Of a DNA stretch of 44,286 bases, positions 20,958 through 30,379 are shown in pieces. The translations under genes were made by a program, and so were the position numbers. Location of the stretch: the NCBI GenBank assembly GCA_019155205.2, contig JAHNZQ020003149.1:983329-1027614 (forward strand), given 5' to 3'. The stretch is from Gracilaria vermiculophylla. Lineage: Eukaryota; Rhodophyta; Florideophyceae; Gracilariales; Gracilariaceae. The notes under the pieces are model-generated. The model was not told the origin of the DNA, did no database searches, and saw nothing but the letters and a program-made list of their open reading frames with translations. Every line of letters begins with the position of its first letter. Position 1 is the first letter of the stretch.

Positions 20958-21761
20958 GAAGCTCGCTCTCCCACAAACCAGACGAAGCTCCGCTCCTTCC
21001 CGGGGTTATGTAATGCATTCTGTAGACTTGTCCCAAATATCTTTCGAATCGCGACGCCGTTAAATGGCCTCTTGGAGAAGGACAGGCGGACGCAATTGGC
21101 TATCTTGACGGACGAGGAGTGAGAAGCCTTCGACACCCTGAAGACGAGACTGTTAGAACCACCAATCTTGGTATTGCCGAAGCGGCACGGCCGAATGGTG
21201 CTGGACACTGACGCCTGCAAATACCAGGTCGGATGTGCCCTCCTACAGGAACAACCTGAAGGTGGACTTCAATCCATCGGGTATTGGAGTCGCAGCCTCA
21301 CCCCTACGGAACGGAATTATTCCAATTCGGAGCGCGAGTGTCTCGCCATCGTGTGGGCGGCTTTGCTTTTACGCCCATACCTGGAATGCGCGCGCTTCAC
21401 CATGAGGACGGACCACGCACCACTGAAGTGGATACTGTCCTTGACGGATACTTCCGGTCGCCTGGAAAGGTGGAGGCTACGCCTCCTGGAGTTCGAGTTT
21501 GACATCGTCCACCGCCCTAGCATTACACACCAGGCAGCAGATGCGCTCTCACGAATCTCCTCCGATGGGGAAGATAAAACAACTTTGGAGGACAACATCC
21601 CGTGTCTGGTTATCGAGAACGCCGACGGGAAAGAAGGATCCGATGGAGAATGTTTGGAGTGCTGTGAACCGGAAGGAAAGCATAGTGGACTCCCTGAGGT
21701 AATTGCTCTTGTTGAGGAGAAGAAAAGTTCTCCCCATTACCAAAGCGGATTTCCTGATTGA
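20958..21761 (+). pseudogene. RT thumb and RNase H of element B (single copy)
   Basis: RNase H that would degrade the RNA template. Acidic residues visible: LDTDACKYQVG, SERECLAIVW and RTDHAPLKWI; then the tail HRPSITHQAADALSRISS. This single unit corresponds to the two units of A. A TGA at about 21120 replaces Cys of A, and a frameshift near 21740-21760 (FPD then stop, where A reads EAEFLNK) leads into the integrase region. From 21168 to 21761 the frame is open for 197 codons. Confidence 0.85.
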
Positions 21762-21764
21762 ACA

Positions 21765-22870
21765 GAGCACGGATGCATACTGCAAGGAGTGTCTCGCAAC
21801 GGTGGGGATTTGGATATCCTCATTCGACGTTGACCGAGAGGGCGTGTTCGTATGCCGCGCCCCACTGGATGGAGCTATCTGAAAGGTGGTCCCGACGAAG
21901 CTACGGGCAAGAGTGTTGCATGTTTCGCACTATCCTGGCTTCACCAGGCACCTCAGTGGATCTCGGATGTATTTCACCATGCGGAGGGAGTTCTATTGGC
22001 CGAACATGGATAGTGACGCCTTCCAAACGGTGGCGGAATGCTACTCCAGCGCCGTCAATAGGAGTAATATATGGAAATACCGGACGCCGCTCTTGCTGTT
22101 CCCACCTTCAGGACCGTATGGAGTTCTTGGCCATGGAAATCTTGGGTCCTCTTCCCCAGACGGAGCGAGGGTACCAATTTATCCTCGTGATCAAGAATCG
22201 CCTTTCCATGATCACGCGTGCCATCCCCCTCCGGAGCACTACTGCAGCAGTGATTGCCGACTCTTTTCTGGAGCATTGGGTTTATCCCTACGGGATACCG
22301 TTGTACCTCCTTACGGACAATGGTCCCCAGTTCGCGGCGAAACTCTTCGGCGCCGTCTCCGGAATGCTGGGGATGAAGCAGTTGTTTACAATTGCCTATC
22401 ACCCCCAGACAAACGGCCAGGCGGAAAGGTTAACAAAAACAATAGCCTCGAGGCTGAAAAACCACGTTGCGGCCCACCAGAAGGATTGGGACGCATATGT
22501 GGGACCCCTCACCTATGCATACAACCTACAGGTGCACCGCTCCATGGGGACTGCTCCTTTAAATTTGGTGCTCTCGCGCATTCCGCCAAGTGCTGTCATC
22601 GCGGCACGCGCTACGGCGCACCCGGCGGATGGGCCACTGACGCCAACAGCGGCGCAAGCCAAACGCTCCATCCTACGGCGGTATGAGAACGCACTCTCCC
22701 TCGCAAAGGAGAGACTCAATGCCTCGCAGAGGAGATTCAAGCAGGACTTCGACCGAAAGGTGATGGAAGGCCCTCACTTGAAGGAACGCGACGAGGTTTT
22801 CCTTGACAAACCGGGGGAAAAATCCGACGAACCGCCGGACGTCACGCATAAATTATCGCCGGCCACCTAA
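21765..22870 (+). pseudogene. Integrase of element B; first acidic residue changed to Glu
   Basis: The N-terminal zinc-binding region lies in one frame (HVSHYPGFTRHLSG through ECYSSAVN; the last Cys is Ser) and the core in another, after an extra base near 22120. Core: FLAMEILGPL, where A has SMDILGPL; so the first catalytic Asp is Glu here, probably inactivating. The second Asp is kept in LLTDNGPQFAAKLF and the Glu in TNGQAERLTK. The open frame 21758-22870 continues through the post-core region (YVGPLTYAYNLQVHRSMG, AQAKRSILRRYE, DFDRKVMEGPHLKERDEVF) to a TAA at 22868-22870, where A reads Ser. Confidence 0.85.
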
Positions 22871-23320
22871 GGGCCCTGCAAAGTCCTGGCCACATATATG
22901 GATACTGTCGCCATTGATGTGAATAGGCTTAGAGACGTCGTCTACCACGATAGAGCGACGAAAGACCCGACGCCCAGCCTCTCAGGAATGCCCCCCACCT
23001 CACCTCAGGGACAACGCACGGAGATTCCTCATCCGACGTCCTCAGGCACGAAAACACCACGGGATACTGGGAACCGCATCACCGCTCTCGGTAAACCATT
23101 ACTGGAGGCTCCCAATGCAATCCTGACCCCTGAAGGAGACACCCTCTACGCCGTGGACCATATCGTATCCCATCGACAAACCCCTGCAGGAATACCGTAC
23201 AGCGTCCGCTGGTATGGGTACACCTCGAAGGATGACACGGAAGAACCTCCGGAACATATCCCGGAGAACTTCCTTAGGCGATACCACGCCAATCTGGTGC
23301 GGAAACGCCTCTCCACATAA
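22871..23320 (+). pseudogene. Integrase tail and chromodomain of element B
   Basis: In frame to the stop at 23318-23320. The variable linker (RTEIPHPTSSGTKTPRDT) precedes a chromodomain: LYAVDHIVSHRQTPAGIPY, then SVRWYGYTSKDDTEEPPEHI, then PENFLRRYHANL. The pattern Y-x-V-x-x-I-x-x-HR, VRW-GY, D-T-EPP and a terminal helix matches chromodomains, including the Tyr and Trp of the aromatic cage. In chromoviruses this domain reads histone methylation and steers integration. The terminal stop agrees with A. Confidence 0.8.
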
Positions 23321-23332
23321 ACGCTACCGTTT

Positions 23333-23347
23333 AGGAAAGGGGGAGGG
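23333..23347 (+). other. Internal polypurine tract 1 (element B)
   Basis: AGGAAAGGGGGAGGG, 12 bases after the pol stop, as in A. It shares the 14-base string TTTAGGAAAGGGGG with the tract that precedes the 3' LTR at 26164. Confidence 0.6.
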
Positions 23348-23639
23348 CGCCCCCGACCGGAGTGTTTTTCGCCTCCGCAGTCTATCCTCGACCTGAAGTT
23401 CTCTTTTTCGCCTCCAGGATGCCGTGGCTCGCTTTCCGCACGCTACTATGGTGACACTTCGTGTCGTTACGCACGCGAGCACGGCCTATGCATATTGAGA
23501 CTACCGTTCGTGGAGCTTCTGCTCCATCCGAAGGATCTTTTATTGGTCAGGGTCCTCTCACCTACGGGTCACTGAATCGAGTTGAATACTCCGCTTCGAG
23601 GCGCGCTTTGGCTGTGAGCGCTTGGCTATCAAAGAACTC

Positions 23640-24251
23640 TTACAGGCTTTCCTTGAGGGACGCCATCGAGGTTCGGTCTGTCCGGGCCTTGTGGAGCTCT
23701 AAGACCCACGCACGTGACTCGCCCAGAGCCTCTATGGGAGAAGCCGGAGCAGAACGGCCGGTCACCAGACACGCCAGCACTAACTCCTGGAAGGCAGCCT
23801 CCAGAGCCCCAGAGGAGACTCCTCCCGACGGTGCCCCCGATGTGGCCACCTCCGTTGACGGCGCAACGATCGCCACGGAGGGAGCTGCGGACGGCGGCCC
23901 AGCTAGGACAGAAGCTCCCCGACGGGATTCCTCGGGTTCCGCAGTGGAGGACGGCAATGCCAAGGACGGAGTCGGTGCCACCTGAGGTGACGGCGGTGAG
24001 GGAACTGGAACGCTCCGCAGGCAAGGCTGGGTAATCGGCGCAGGGACGCTCCGCAATCGGGGTTGCCCCACTGGGACCGAAGGTACCGGGACGGGAACAA
24101 TCTCGTCCTCTTCCATAGGTAACACGGCGGCTACCACTACGGGAGCACTCGACACTGCGGTGGGCCGCGGAGTTATCACCTCAGGAGGTGCGTCCATATC
24201 CTGGGACGGAGCCGGTAATCGATGGGGCGCATCAAACGCCAGACTCTCCAT
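23640..24251 (-). CDS. Antisense ORF 2 of family 1, copy B (unknown protein, open about 200 codons)
   Basis: Minus-strand frame from ATG 24251-24249 (9 bases after the antisense ORF 1 stop) to a TAA at 23640-23642. It reads MESLAFDAPHRLPAPSQDMD, then a Pro/Val/Ser-rich stretch (VPVPSVPVGQPRLRSVPAPI) with several imperfect repeats of LRSVP, then GALEAAFQELVLACLVTGRS and WVLELHKARTDRTSMAS. In A the frame continues past this point (SLSEFFDNQ, where B has a stop after SL, then EFFDSQ), so B is probably truncated by its TAA. Unbroken for about 200 codons in an otherwise decayed element. No family recognised. The Pro-rich part is likely disordered and the C-terminal part helical. Confidence 0.55.
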   Translation of the reverse strand: MESLAFDAPHRLPAPSQDMDAPPEVITPRPTAVSSAPVVVAAVLPMEEDEIVPVPVPSVPVGQPRLRSVPAPITQPCLRSVPVPSPPSPQVAPTPSLALPSSTAEPEESRRGASVLAGPPSAAPSVAIVAPSTEVATSGAPSGGVSSGALEAAFQELVLACLVTGRSAPASPIEALGESRAWVLELHKARTDRTSMASLKESL

Positions 24252-24260
24252 CAAGGGGTC

Positions 24261-26080
24261 CTAGTCGGGGACTCGAAGCCGTGGCACCTGAGGACCCCGA
24301 GATGGTGCCAGACGGGGAAAGGCAGGGTATGCTCGCCCGACATCGACTCCATTCGGACTCCTCACAATAGGGTGAACCTTGTCCTCGCCGTAGTCATACC
24401 GGAAGAAACCCAGCGTGTCATTCCACGCCACCTGGAGGTTGAAGTCCAACAGTGTCTTCACCTCGGACTCGCCCCATGCGGTGCCCTTCACCAGGTTTTG
24501 GATGCCAAAGGAGCGCAGAACCCGAATGATGGACGCCGACAAGGGGAGCAAACGCCCGGCTGTCGGCTGATATGACTAGTCCCAGTAGAAGCGGCCGTCC
24601 GGGCATTGGATATAGGAGATTACGCCTTCTTCTGCCGCTTGAGGATACGAGATCAGGGTGCCGACCGAAAACTTCGTCGAGGCGACCAGCGTGACGAACT
24701 GCCCCAGGGAGTCATGGGGATCCAGAACCTCGGAGGTATGATACGCGAAGGTCATGGGCGTCGCCACGCAGAGATGCGGGGAAACCCAGTGGTCCCACCA
24801 GGAGTCGTTCACTTTACGGTAGTACTTCTGACGTTTCCCGGAAAGCATATCATGAAATTCCGTGTTATGCCATCCGTAGAAGTATTAAACGCGGTGCGTA
24901 CGCGAGTTTCATCCGCAAGGTACGTCATCCATCCATTCCGATTGAGCCAGTACATGCGATCGTATGGGGGAGTGAAGGGCAACACCGCGAGGGCAGAGCG
25001 TCCATCGGCAATGCTTCCGGTTTGCTCCGCTCTCTGCTGCGAGCTCTCCTTGTGGAGCAGTACCTGGAGTTGCGCCTGGACCTCTCGTTCATCAGCACAC
25101 CTCAGGTATGGAGTGTCGCAGTGTCGTACCGTGGTTGGAGCGTTGTCACCATTTACCGGAGTATGAAGTCAGTGGGCGCCGTATGCATCAACGGGGTTCC
25201 GCTTTTGGTCGTTCCGTGCAATCTCCGGGACGGCGCAGAATCGCATCACCTGACGGTACGGGCAGAAATGGTGAATTTAATCCTCCACGGGACATGGGAG
25301 ACTCACGCGCCTATCGTGGAACGGGACAAACACCCGCGTGGCGCGATGATTGAAGTGTTCTCCTGGACGGAACAGTGCACCGGTCGAGGTGTGATACACC
25401 TCAGGATTTGAAGGGGATGTAGGCGCCGGAGTCGGAGAAGACATTCCAAGGGTGTACGAAGCCGAGTGGATGGCGACCGAACGCGTAGTTGCACCTGAAA
25501 AGAGAGATCTGACACCACTCGGGGAACGGTTCGAAGTTATATGCACCACCGCGGAGGGAGCCGTGTCAAGCCGCCATCGTGGAATTCGAGCCAAAGCCGG
25601 GCGACCGGAATCAGGCGAGTTAAGGAGTACCATCGCGGGGCGCGCGCTCATATCCAACGGAGAAAGACGGAGGTGCGGACGAGAGAATTATGAGTCCAGC
25701 ACCTTCATGGAGATCGAAAAGGTGGACGCTAAGAAGCGGGTGTTGCCAAAAAGAGCAACCTCGAAGGCGTCGGAGTGGCTAGCGCCTCCAGAGGGTCTGC
25801 ATCCTCTCGAGACTGACCCACGCACCGTCCACGGAATTGGTGCGCTTGCAACACGCACGGTGCGCCGGAGGATGCGGACACTCGCGTTGCCGACTGGCGC
25901 AGCAGCACCGTCGGGTGACACCAAGAAGGAGCAGACGCACCCGAGCGAAGGAGGAGCAGAGCCCACAAGCACCACGAGGGATGAGACACGAGCCCGCCAC
26001 GATACGCTGCGCAGGAGTATGGAGAAAGGAAGGAACGCCTGAAGGAGAGAAAGGGTAAACCGCCGGAGGCCGCACTGGCC
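24261..26080 (-). pseudogene. Antisense ORF 1 of family 1, copy B (unknown protein)
   Basis: Same gene as 7030-8828 in A. Shared blocks: GNASVRILRRTVRVASAPIP, FSRPHLRLSPLDM, PRWRLDTAPSAVVHITSNRS, VYHTSTGALFRPGEHFNHRA, RVFVPFHDRRVSLPCPVED, DGRSALAVLPFTPPYDRMYW, KYYRKVNDSWWDHWVSPHLC, FAYHTSEVLDPHDSLGQF, GRLLPLSASIIRVLRSFGIQ and the C-terminus RLRVPD with stop at 24263-24261. Breaks include a TAA near 25690, a stop at 25279-25277 (Tyr in A), a frameshift near 24850-24900 and a stop near 24578 (Ser in A). The first in-frame stop upstream lies at about 26083-26081. Family unknown. Conservation of the same frame in A, B and C is the main evidence that it is coding. Confidence 0.6.
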
Positions 26081-26150
26081 TCAACACCAATTGGAGCCAC
26101 TACAGGGATTAAGAAAGCGGAATATGCACCTCGAGGACGTGGTGCAATTT

Positions 26151-26163
26151 AGGAAAGGGGGTA
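26151..26163 (+). other. Polypurine tract 2 before the 3' LTR of B
   Basis: AGGAAAGGGGGTA immediately before TGTAGTAC at 26164; the plus-strand primer site. Confidence 0.75.
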
Positions 26164-26717
26164 TGTAGTACATTGGCTCCTACGGAAATAGGGTGGTTTG
26201 TCCTTAAGGTACAATATTCCTAAGGAGGGCTCGTATTTTATTAGAAGGGCCACGTGGTGCATAATCCCGCCCACGTGTGCTGCAGTATCCTTGAGGAACG
26301 GCAGGATTATTTTTTGTTTTTAGTTAATTTAGGCAGGTAAATAGTACAATAGCGAAACCTACCAAGGCGGGCTCCCGGCTTGATACATAATATGCCGGGT
26401 GGGCTCGACCTCTGGGGAAGTAAAGACAAGCACCCTTGAGTCTTCATCTACTTTTCTGGTTGGAGTCTCTCTTCGACTAACGCAGATTTCTAAGCCGCTG
26501 ATCCCCACATCGAATCATAGCAGTGCCTGTAGGAGCATTGTCCGCCCAATGAGCCTCCCCCTCCGCTGGGTGTTTGCGGATACCCTTTCAGAATTCCCCC
26601 GGCTCGTGACAGTGGATACCGGAGACCACCTTTAGGAAAACGCGGTTTTGGAGTCAACAAAAACTCCTAACGGACGTTGTGCTTTACTACCTCGAGAGGA
26701 GGGCTGACAGTACCACA
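26164..26717 (+). repeat. 3' LTR of element B (554 bp)
   Basis: TGTAGTACATTGG to CAGTACCACA. By eye it is closer to the LTR of fragment C than to B's own 5' LTR. Contains CCTNAGG at 26219. The next base starts the broken Myb/SANT-like gene on the minus strand. Confidence 0.9.
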
Positions 26718-27063
26718 CTTTCTGGCTTTTTGAACTGAAAGTGGAATTCTCGGGTCTCCTGTGGGTGCGGCTTTTCAATATAGTAGCGTGAATTTTCTCC
26801 TCAAACAATCAGGACTTCTGTTCCCGTCAGGGTAGATGGTTTTGTGTATGGCGGCTATGGCGTCCCACTCATTGGCACTGATAGGTAGTTCCAGTTTAAG
26901 AACATCCAACAAACTGTGTATTTCTTTCTCGGTAAATGTTGGCCCTCGGCCGGTAGATGTGGCTCCTTTCTTGAATTCTTTCCAGCTCCGCTTTCGTACT
27001 ATGTGTACATTGCTTGTGCCACGGTGTGGCTTTGGGCTTGAGTTGTGATTTCTCTTTAACGGC
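26718..27063 (-). pseudogene. Myb/SANT-like (DUF6818-type) DNA-binding protein fragment, cut by B's LTR
   Basis: Minus-strand frame reading a basic N-terminus (RKRSWKEFKKGATSTGRG), then PTFTEKEIHSLLDVLKLELP, ISANEWDAIAAIHKTIYP, DGNRSPDCLRRKFTLLY, a TGA, then KAAPTGDPRIPLSVQKARK. The sequence pattern (acidic-aromatic helix, NEW, R-x-x-x-x-LRRKF, PTGDP) is that of the Myb/SANT-like domain I know as DUF6818, abundant in oomycetes and some other protists and often linked to transposons. The TGA stands where Arg is usual, consistent with CGA to TGA. The frame runs straight into B's 3' LTR, so the rest was removed or displaced; it does not continue on the far side of B at 14904. Function is inferred only as DNA binding. 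Confidence 0.65.
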
Positions 27064-27307
27064 GAAACCCTTCGCGTGGTCGTTGGACTATCAAGATTAT
27101 AAACTTTGTTGCAATTGGATGCAACATGGAGCGTGGTCGTTGATACATTCGCTGCGCCTGCGTAACGAGGGCTTTGGTCTTCAATGCGAGGTTTGGGAGC
27201 CTAAACTTGGCCAAATGGTGTAGCGGGACATGGAGTGTAAGAATTTGAGGTGTGGCGAGCTGAAATCTCACGGTCGCCATTCCAGTTTGATTGTGACATG
27301 TTTGCAA

Positions 27308-27862
27308 TCAATAGTGAGGTAGGATTTTTTGGTAGGCAAGGTGGGGATAAAAAGGTTTGGAGACAAGCTCTAGGTTAAACAGCTGTGTTGTCTGATACGA
27401 ACTGCCGCTGTGGCACACTGTTGAAGCGGAGGGTGAAAAAGTACGTCTGAGTACTGCAAGGTTTTTCATTCGGTTTGCAAAGGCGATCACCAACAAGTGC
27501 GAGCTTTGTCTCGCAAGGAGCCTGAAGCAGTGCGTGGCGGTGGAGGAAAGGCGGCGCGTGGTGAAATGATTAGAATAGATCAGGTTGGAAGGGCGGTAAA
27601 GGACTGTGCGGGTTCTGCTTTGAGCGTGAAACGTGAAGTTAAGGGTTGCGGTATAGAGAAAGCGCTGCGTGGTGGGGTGATTGGGATGAAGCACGTTGAA
27701 ACAGCGATAGAGAACTGTGTGTGAGCTGCTTTGGGGCCCGAAGCGGATTGCGAAGTTGGTGCGGAAGCGGTGCGTTGTGAGCGTGATTGGGATCAGGCAC
27801 GTCTCAACAGCGGTACAGTACCGTGCCTGTGCTGCTCCGTGCTTGGCGCTATTTGGAAGCAA
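27308..27862 (-). CDS. ORF with three degenerate tandem 35-37-residue repeats
   Basis: 184-codon minus-strand open frame containing a tandem repeat: RTVLYRPSNLIYSNHFTTRR, HTVLYRCFNVLHPNHPTTQR and RYCTAVETCLIPITLTTHRF. At DNA level, units start (plus strand) at about 27551, 27662 and 27767, with periods of 111 and 105 bp, both multiples of three, as expected if the repeat was selected as protein. The opposite strand is broken by stops. Composition is rich in Thr, Ser, His, Arg and Leu, with no signal peptide or known domain. I cannot exclude a non-coding minisatellite that happens to stay open. The start codon is uncertain. Confidence 0.3.
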   Translation of the reverse strand: MLPNSAKHGAAQARYCTAVETCLIPITLTTHRFRTNFAIRFGPQSSSHTVLYRCFNVLHPNHPTTQRFLYTATLNFTFHAQSRTRTVLYRPSNLIYSNHFTTRRLSSTATHCFRLLARQSSHLLVIAFANRMKNLAVLRRTFSPSASTVCHSGSSYQTTQLFNLELVSKPFYPHLAYQKILPHY

Positions 27863-27870
27863 GGTGAATT
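27551..27870. repeat. Degenerate 105-111-bp tandem repeat, three units
   Basis: Units begin GCGGCGCGTGGTG (27551), GCGCTGCGTGGTG (27662) and GCGGTGCGTTGTG (27767), each followed by GATT-GRAT and a CACGTY/CAGGTT block. A weaker earlier unit may start near 27524. Confidence 0.6.
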
Positions 27871-28350
27871 ACTCGTTTGTGCTGGCGCAGAAACATCTAC
27901 ATCTGCGACTAAGCGTCGGACAAATTGCCTGTTTGTGTGTAGAAAAATACGGGAGGTTGATGACCGTTGTGCACAATCAAACTGTGTCTTTGTGTTCTTC
28001 GGAGCCGCTCACTGACTACCGAAATGGTTTCTCAGTCCTGATTTTATGCATACAGTGGCGACCACCTCGGAAAGTCAAAAAATGTAATTTGTTTTTTACT
28101 TGCACCCGGCTGGTCCTGTGGCGCGTGCGCCACGCGCGTGCGGGGCATGCTTCGGCAATCCACTTCCGCTGCGCGAGTGCACATTGCGCCTTCTTCCGCA
28201 CACTGGATTTTCGACCTCACCTACTTGGTTCGCGATCTTCAATATCATCTTCACTCTCGCCGTCACAGCGGTTTGTCCATATGGTCAGTTAGTACTTAAA
28301 AGGTTAGTAGTTAGTAACCCAAGCCGTCTGGCTGTCGCGAGTGACAGGCC
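27871..28350. other. Mixed sequence, nothing recognised apart from one hairpin
   Basis: No conserved coding frame or LTR is recognised. It contains a perfect 7-bp-arm inverted repeat GTGGCGC-GT-GCGCCAC at 28118-28133. On the minus strand, immediately after the family-2 polypurine tract, TGTCACTCGCG could be the start of a diverged or truncated family-2 3' LTR, but I could not match it to the 5' LTR. Confidence 0.4.
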
Positions 28351-28351
28351 C

Positions 28352-28367
28352 TCCCCCCTCCTTAGAG
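28352..28367 (-). other. Family-2 polypurine tract
   Basis: Minus strand AAGGAGGGGGGAGGG, about 20 bases after the pol stop, matching the position of internal tract 1 in family 1. Confidence 0.55.
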
Positions 28368-28383
28368 TCGTGCACAGCGCCAC

Positions 28384-28983
28384 TCAAGGGTGCGGCGGGG
28401 TCTGCCCGCGCCTGCACCAGTACCGCACAATAAAGTTTCGGGGGATATAACCAGGTGGTTCTAGCGCATCCGACTGATATAACCAGCTATACCACCGCAC
28501 GCAGTATCGGATACCTCGAATGGTGTGCTCATGACCAACGAGGGTTTCAATCGCACTCTTCGATGTGATCGATGGGTGCGACTTCCCGAATTGGTCAATC
28601 AACGACTGGTCCGCATACACCAAGTTTGGAGAAGATGGCATTACAGGACTAAGGACGGTAAGGTCGCTCGACACTGAGCGCTCCCGTGCGCGGGATGCGC
28701 CGGTTGATACCCCATGGGAGTCCAACATGTGGTCAGCCCCGGCTGAGGGCTGGGATTCTGCGCGTTCCGTCGCCCGTGAATGCGGCGTTGTCGCAAACTG
28801 ACCACTAAGGACCGGGGCTTTCGTGACCCGGTCGACCAAAATGGTGTTCGCTGACACGTGCAGTTGTACCGTCACGGTGTGAGCAACAGCTCTAAATACC
28901 TTTAATGGTCCATTGGCTTTAGGGAGAAGTTCAGAAATGATGTCAGCATCAATTCTAATGTCATCCTCCTCCTTGGCCGGCAT
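28384..28983 (-). pseudogene. Integrase tail and chromodomain of family 2
   Basis: 200-codon open frame. Linker IDADIISELLPKANGPLKVF, variable region rich in Ser/Arg/Glu, then the chromodomain: SAIETLVGHEHTIRGIRY, CVRWYSWLYQSDALEPPGYI, PRNFIVRYWCRRG. It aligns with B's AVDHIVSHRQTPAGIPYSVR and following residues. The VRWY and EPP landmarks are kept. Ends with a natural stop at 28384-28386, close to the polypurine tract. Confidence 0.75.
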
Positions 28984-30250
28984 GCGCCTTTAGCCATCCG
29001 GAGAAATGCCGATAAAGACGAAATCTCCCGGTACCACTTTGGTAACGTGCTGTACCTAGCGGTCGTAGTCCTCCTTGTATCGCTGTTCGGCATTAGTGGT
29101 TCAGGCCTGCGCATGGTGCACAGGCGCGCATAGTCTTCTCAGAATATTTTTCTTGACCTATGCAGGCGTAGTCCCACCCGGGGGGTTAACATTTCCCGGT
29201 TCGGTCTCGACCATAATCCCTTGAAGTACCCGCGATAATAACAAATCAAATGTTTTGGTCTGCGGTGTCCGATGGACCTGCAGGTTATATGCGTACATCA
29301 AAGGTTGAACGTACTCGTCCTAACCAGTTTGGTTTTCCTCCACTTAATATCGGAGTCTTTCCACAAGGTTCTTACTATACCGCTCCACTTGACCATTGTT
29401 ATGGGGGTGATGTGCAGTGGTAAAGTAGTGTTTAACACCAAGCATGATACAGACCGCTTCGAAGAACTTCGATGCCGGGTTCGAACCATTGTCGATACGC
29501 AAGTAGAGCGGGGAACCATAAGGGTATACCCAGTTGATGAGGAACCCTCTGGCCAATATGGTCGACTTTGTATCCCTTAGAGGTATCGCACGGTTCAACT
29601 TCGAAAACCTATCGAAGACTATAAGTACATACTTATACCTCTTGTCGGCTTTCGTAAGAGACCATAGCTGGTTGATGGCGACGAATTCCAATGGAACTGC
29701 AACGGGGAATCGTTTCAGGTATTTTCTGTGCTTTCTTAAACCACCTCGGGTCTTCACGCAGGACGCGTATTGACCTACAAAGGTATACACATCATGATCC
29801 ATATGGGGCTAGTTTAAACTCCTCCTTAAGGTAGAGTATAACGGAGTGGCTCCTGGATGACTTACAAGGCAAGGGCAATGCGAGAAATGTAGAACCCTGG
29901 ACTGTAAGGACTCTGGTACAACCTTTTGGAGAGACCCATTCAAGGGGATCGTCTCACCAAAATAACCATTATGGTCAAAACCAACTCGTGAGCCAGTTGT
30001 CCCAATGTGGTCCGACAAGCTTTGGCAAAGCTTGTCCTCCGCTTTCCCTCTCAGGAATTCCACTCGAGTAACCGGAGTGTCCATCTGGTCCTCTTTTTTG
30101 GTGACCGAAATTGGTGACACTCCCCGTGAAGAGTCCGGTTCCTCTTCTACGAACGTACCTCTAAAGGTCCCATTACCCATTGGTATGCTTCTACAGACGG
30201 TGAAACAGAGGCTTTCGTTGTCAACCTCTTCGGTTTCCAACCCATTTGTG
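28984..30250 (-). pseudogene. Integrase of family 2; first catalytic Asp changed to Asn
   Basis: Read from 30240 down: zinc-binding region (RVLHFSHCPCLVSHPGATPL, where the HHCC spacing is degenerate), TAA near 29808, then YTFVGQYASCVKTRGGLRKH, PLEFVAINQLWSLTKADKRY, VLIVFDRFSKLNRAIPLRD, WVYPYGSPLYLRIDNGSNPA, KHYFTTAHHPHNNGQVERYS. Family 1 copy A has Asp in VSMDILGPL; here the residue is Asn (VAINQLW), so catalysis is lost. The second Asp (LRIDNG) and the Glu (GQVERYS) remain. The post-core region continues in broken frames to the chromodomain with several TGA/TAG. Confidence 0.8.
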
Positions 30251-30379
30251 TTTAGGCGCGATATGGCATCAGCAACGTTGTGCTTTATACCTGGACAGTA
30301 CTGGACCTCGTACTAGAATACGAGTAGGCAGAACCTTCATTGGGCTAACCTTCTGGAGGCACCTGCCTGCTGGAGGATC

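Larger units (their letters stand above)
14905..26717 (+). mobile_element. Family-1 chromovirus copy B with both LTRs
   Basis: The most complete family-1 copy: 5' LTR 14905-15459, gag-pol 15584-23320, antisense module about 23640-26080, polypurine tract and 3' LTR 26164-26717. Without the inserted Tc1-like element it is about 10.5 kb. Gag (15584-17890) and protease (from 17900) lie in one reading frame, so Gag-Pol was probably a single ORF. The two LTRs differ at roughly a quarter of positions in the first 130 bases by eye. The 5-base flanks (GTACA before, CTTTC after) do not match as a target-site duplication, so the present ends may come from recombination between two elements. It is inactive because of many stops and frameshifts and loss of one integrase acidic residue. 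Confidence 0.9.

Noticed and set aside
25452..26042. 196-codon plus-strand ORF in the module of B
   Set aside because: It overlaps antisense ORF 1. The antisense frame, not this one, aligns continuously among A, B and C, although C's counterpart at 43511-43813 is partly open on that strand too.
14890..26722. GAAAG / CTTTC beside the B LTRs as a target duplication
   Set aside because: They are reverse complements, not direct repeats, and the left one does not touch the LTR.
28118..28133. GC-rich hairpin as a transcription terminator
   Set aside because: No bacterial-type gene or U tract is nearby and the context is eukaryotic; it is a short chance palindrome.
28260..28355. Family-2 3' LTR
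   Set aside because: A TG start follows the polypurine tract, but the sequence cannot be aligned to the 5' LTR beyond a few bases.
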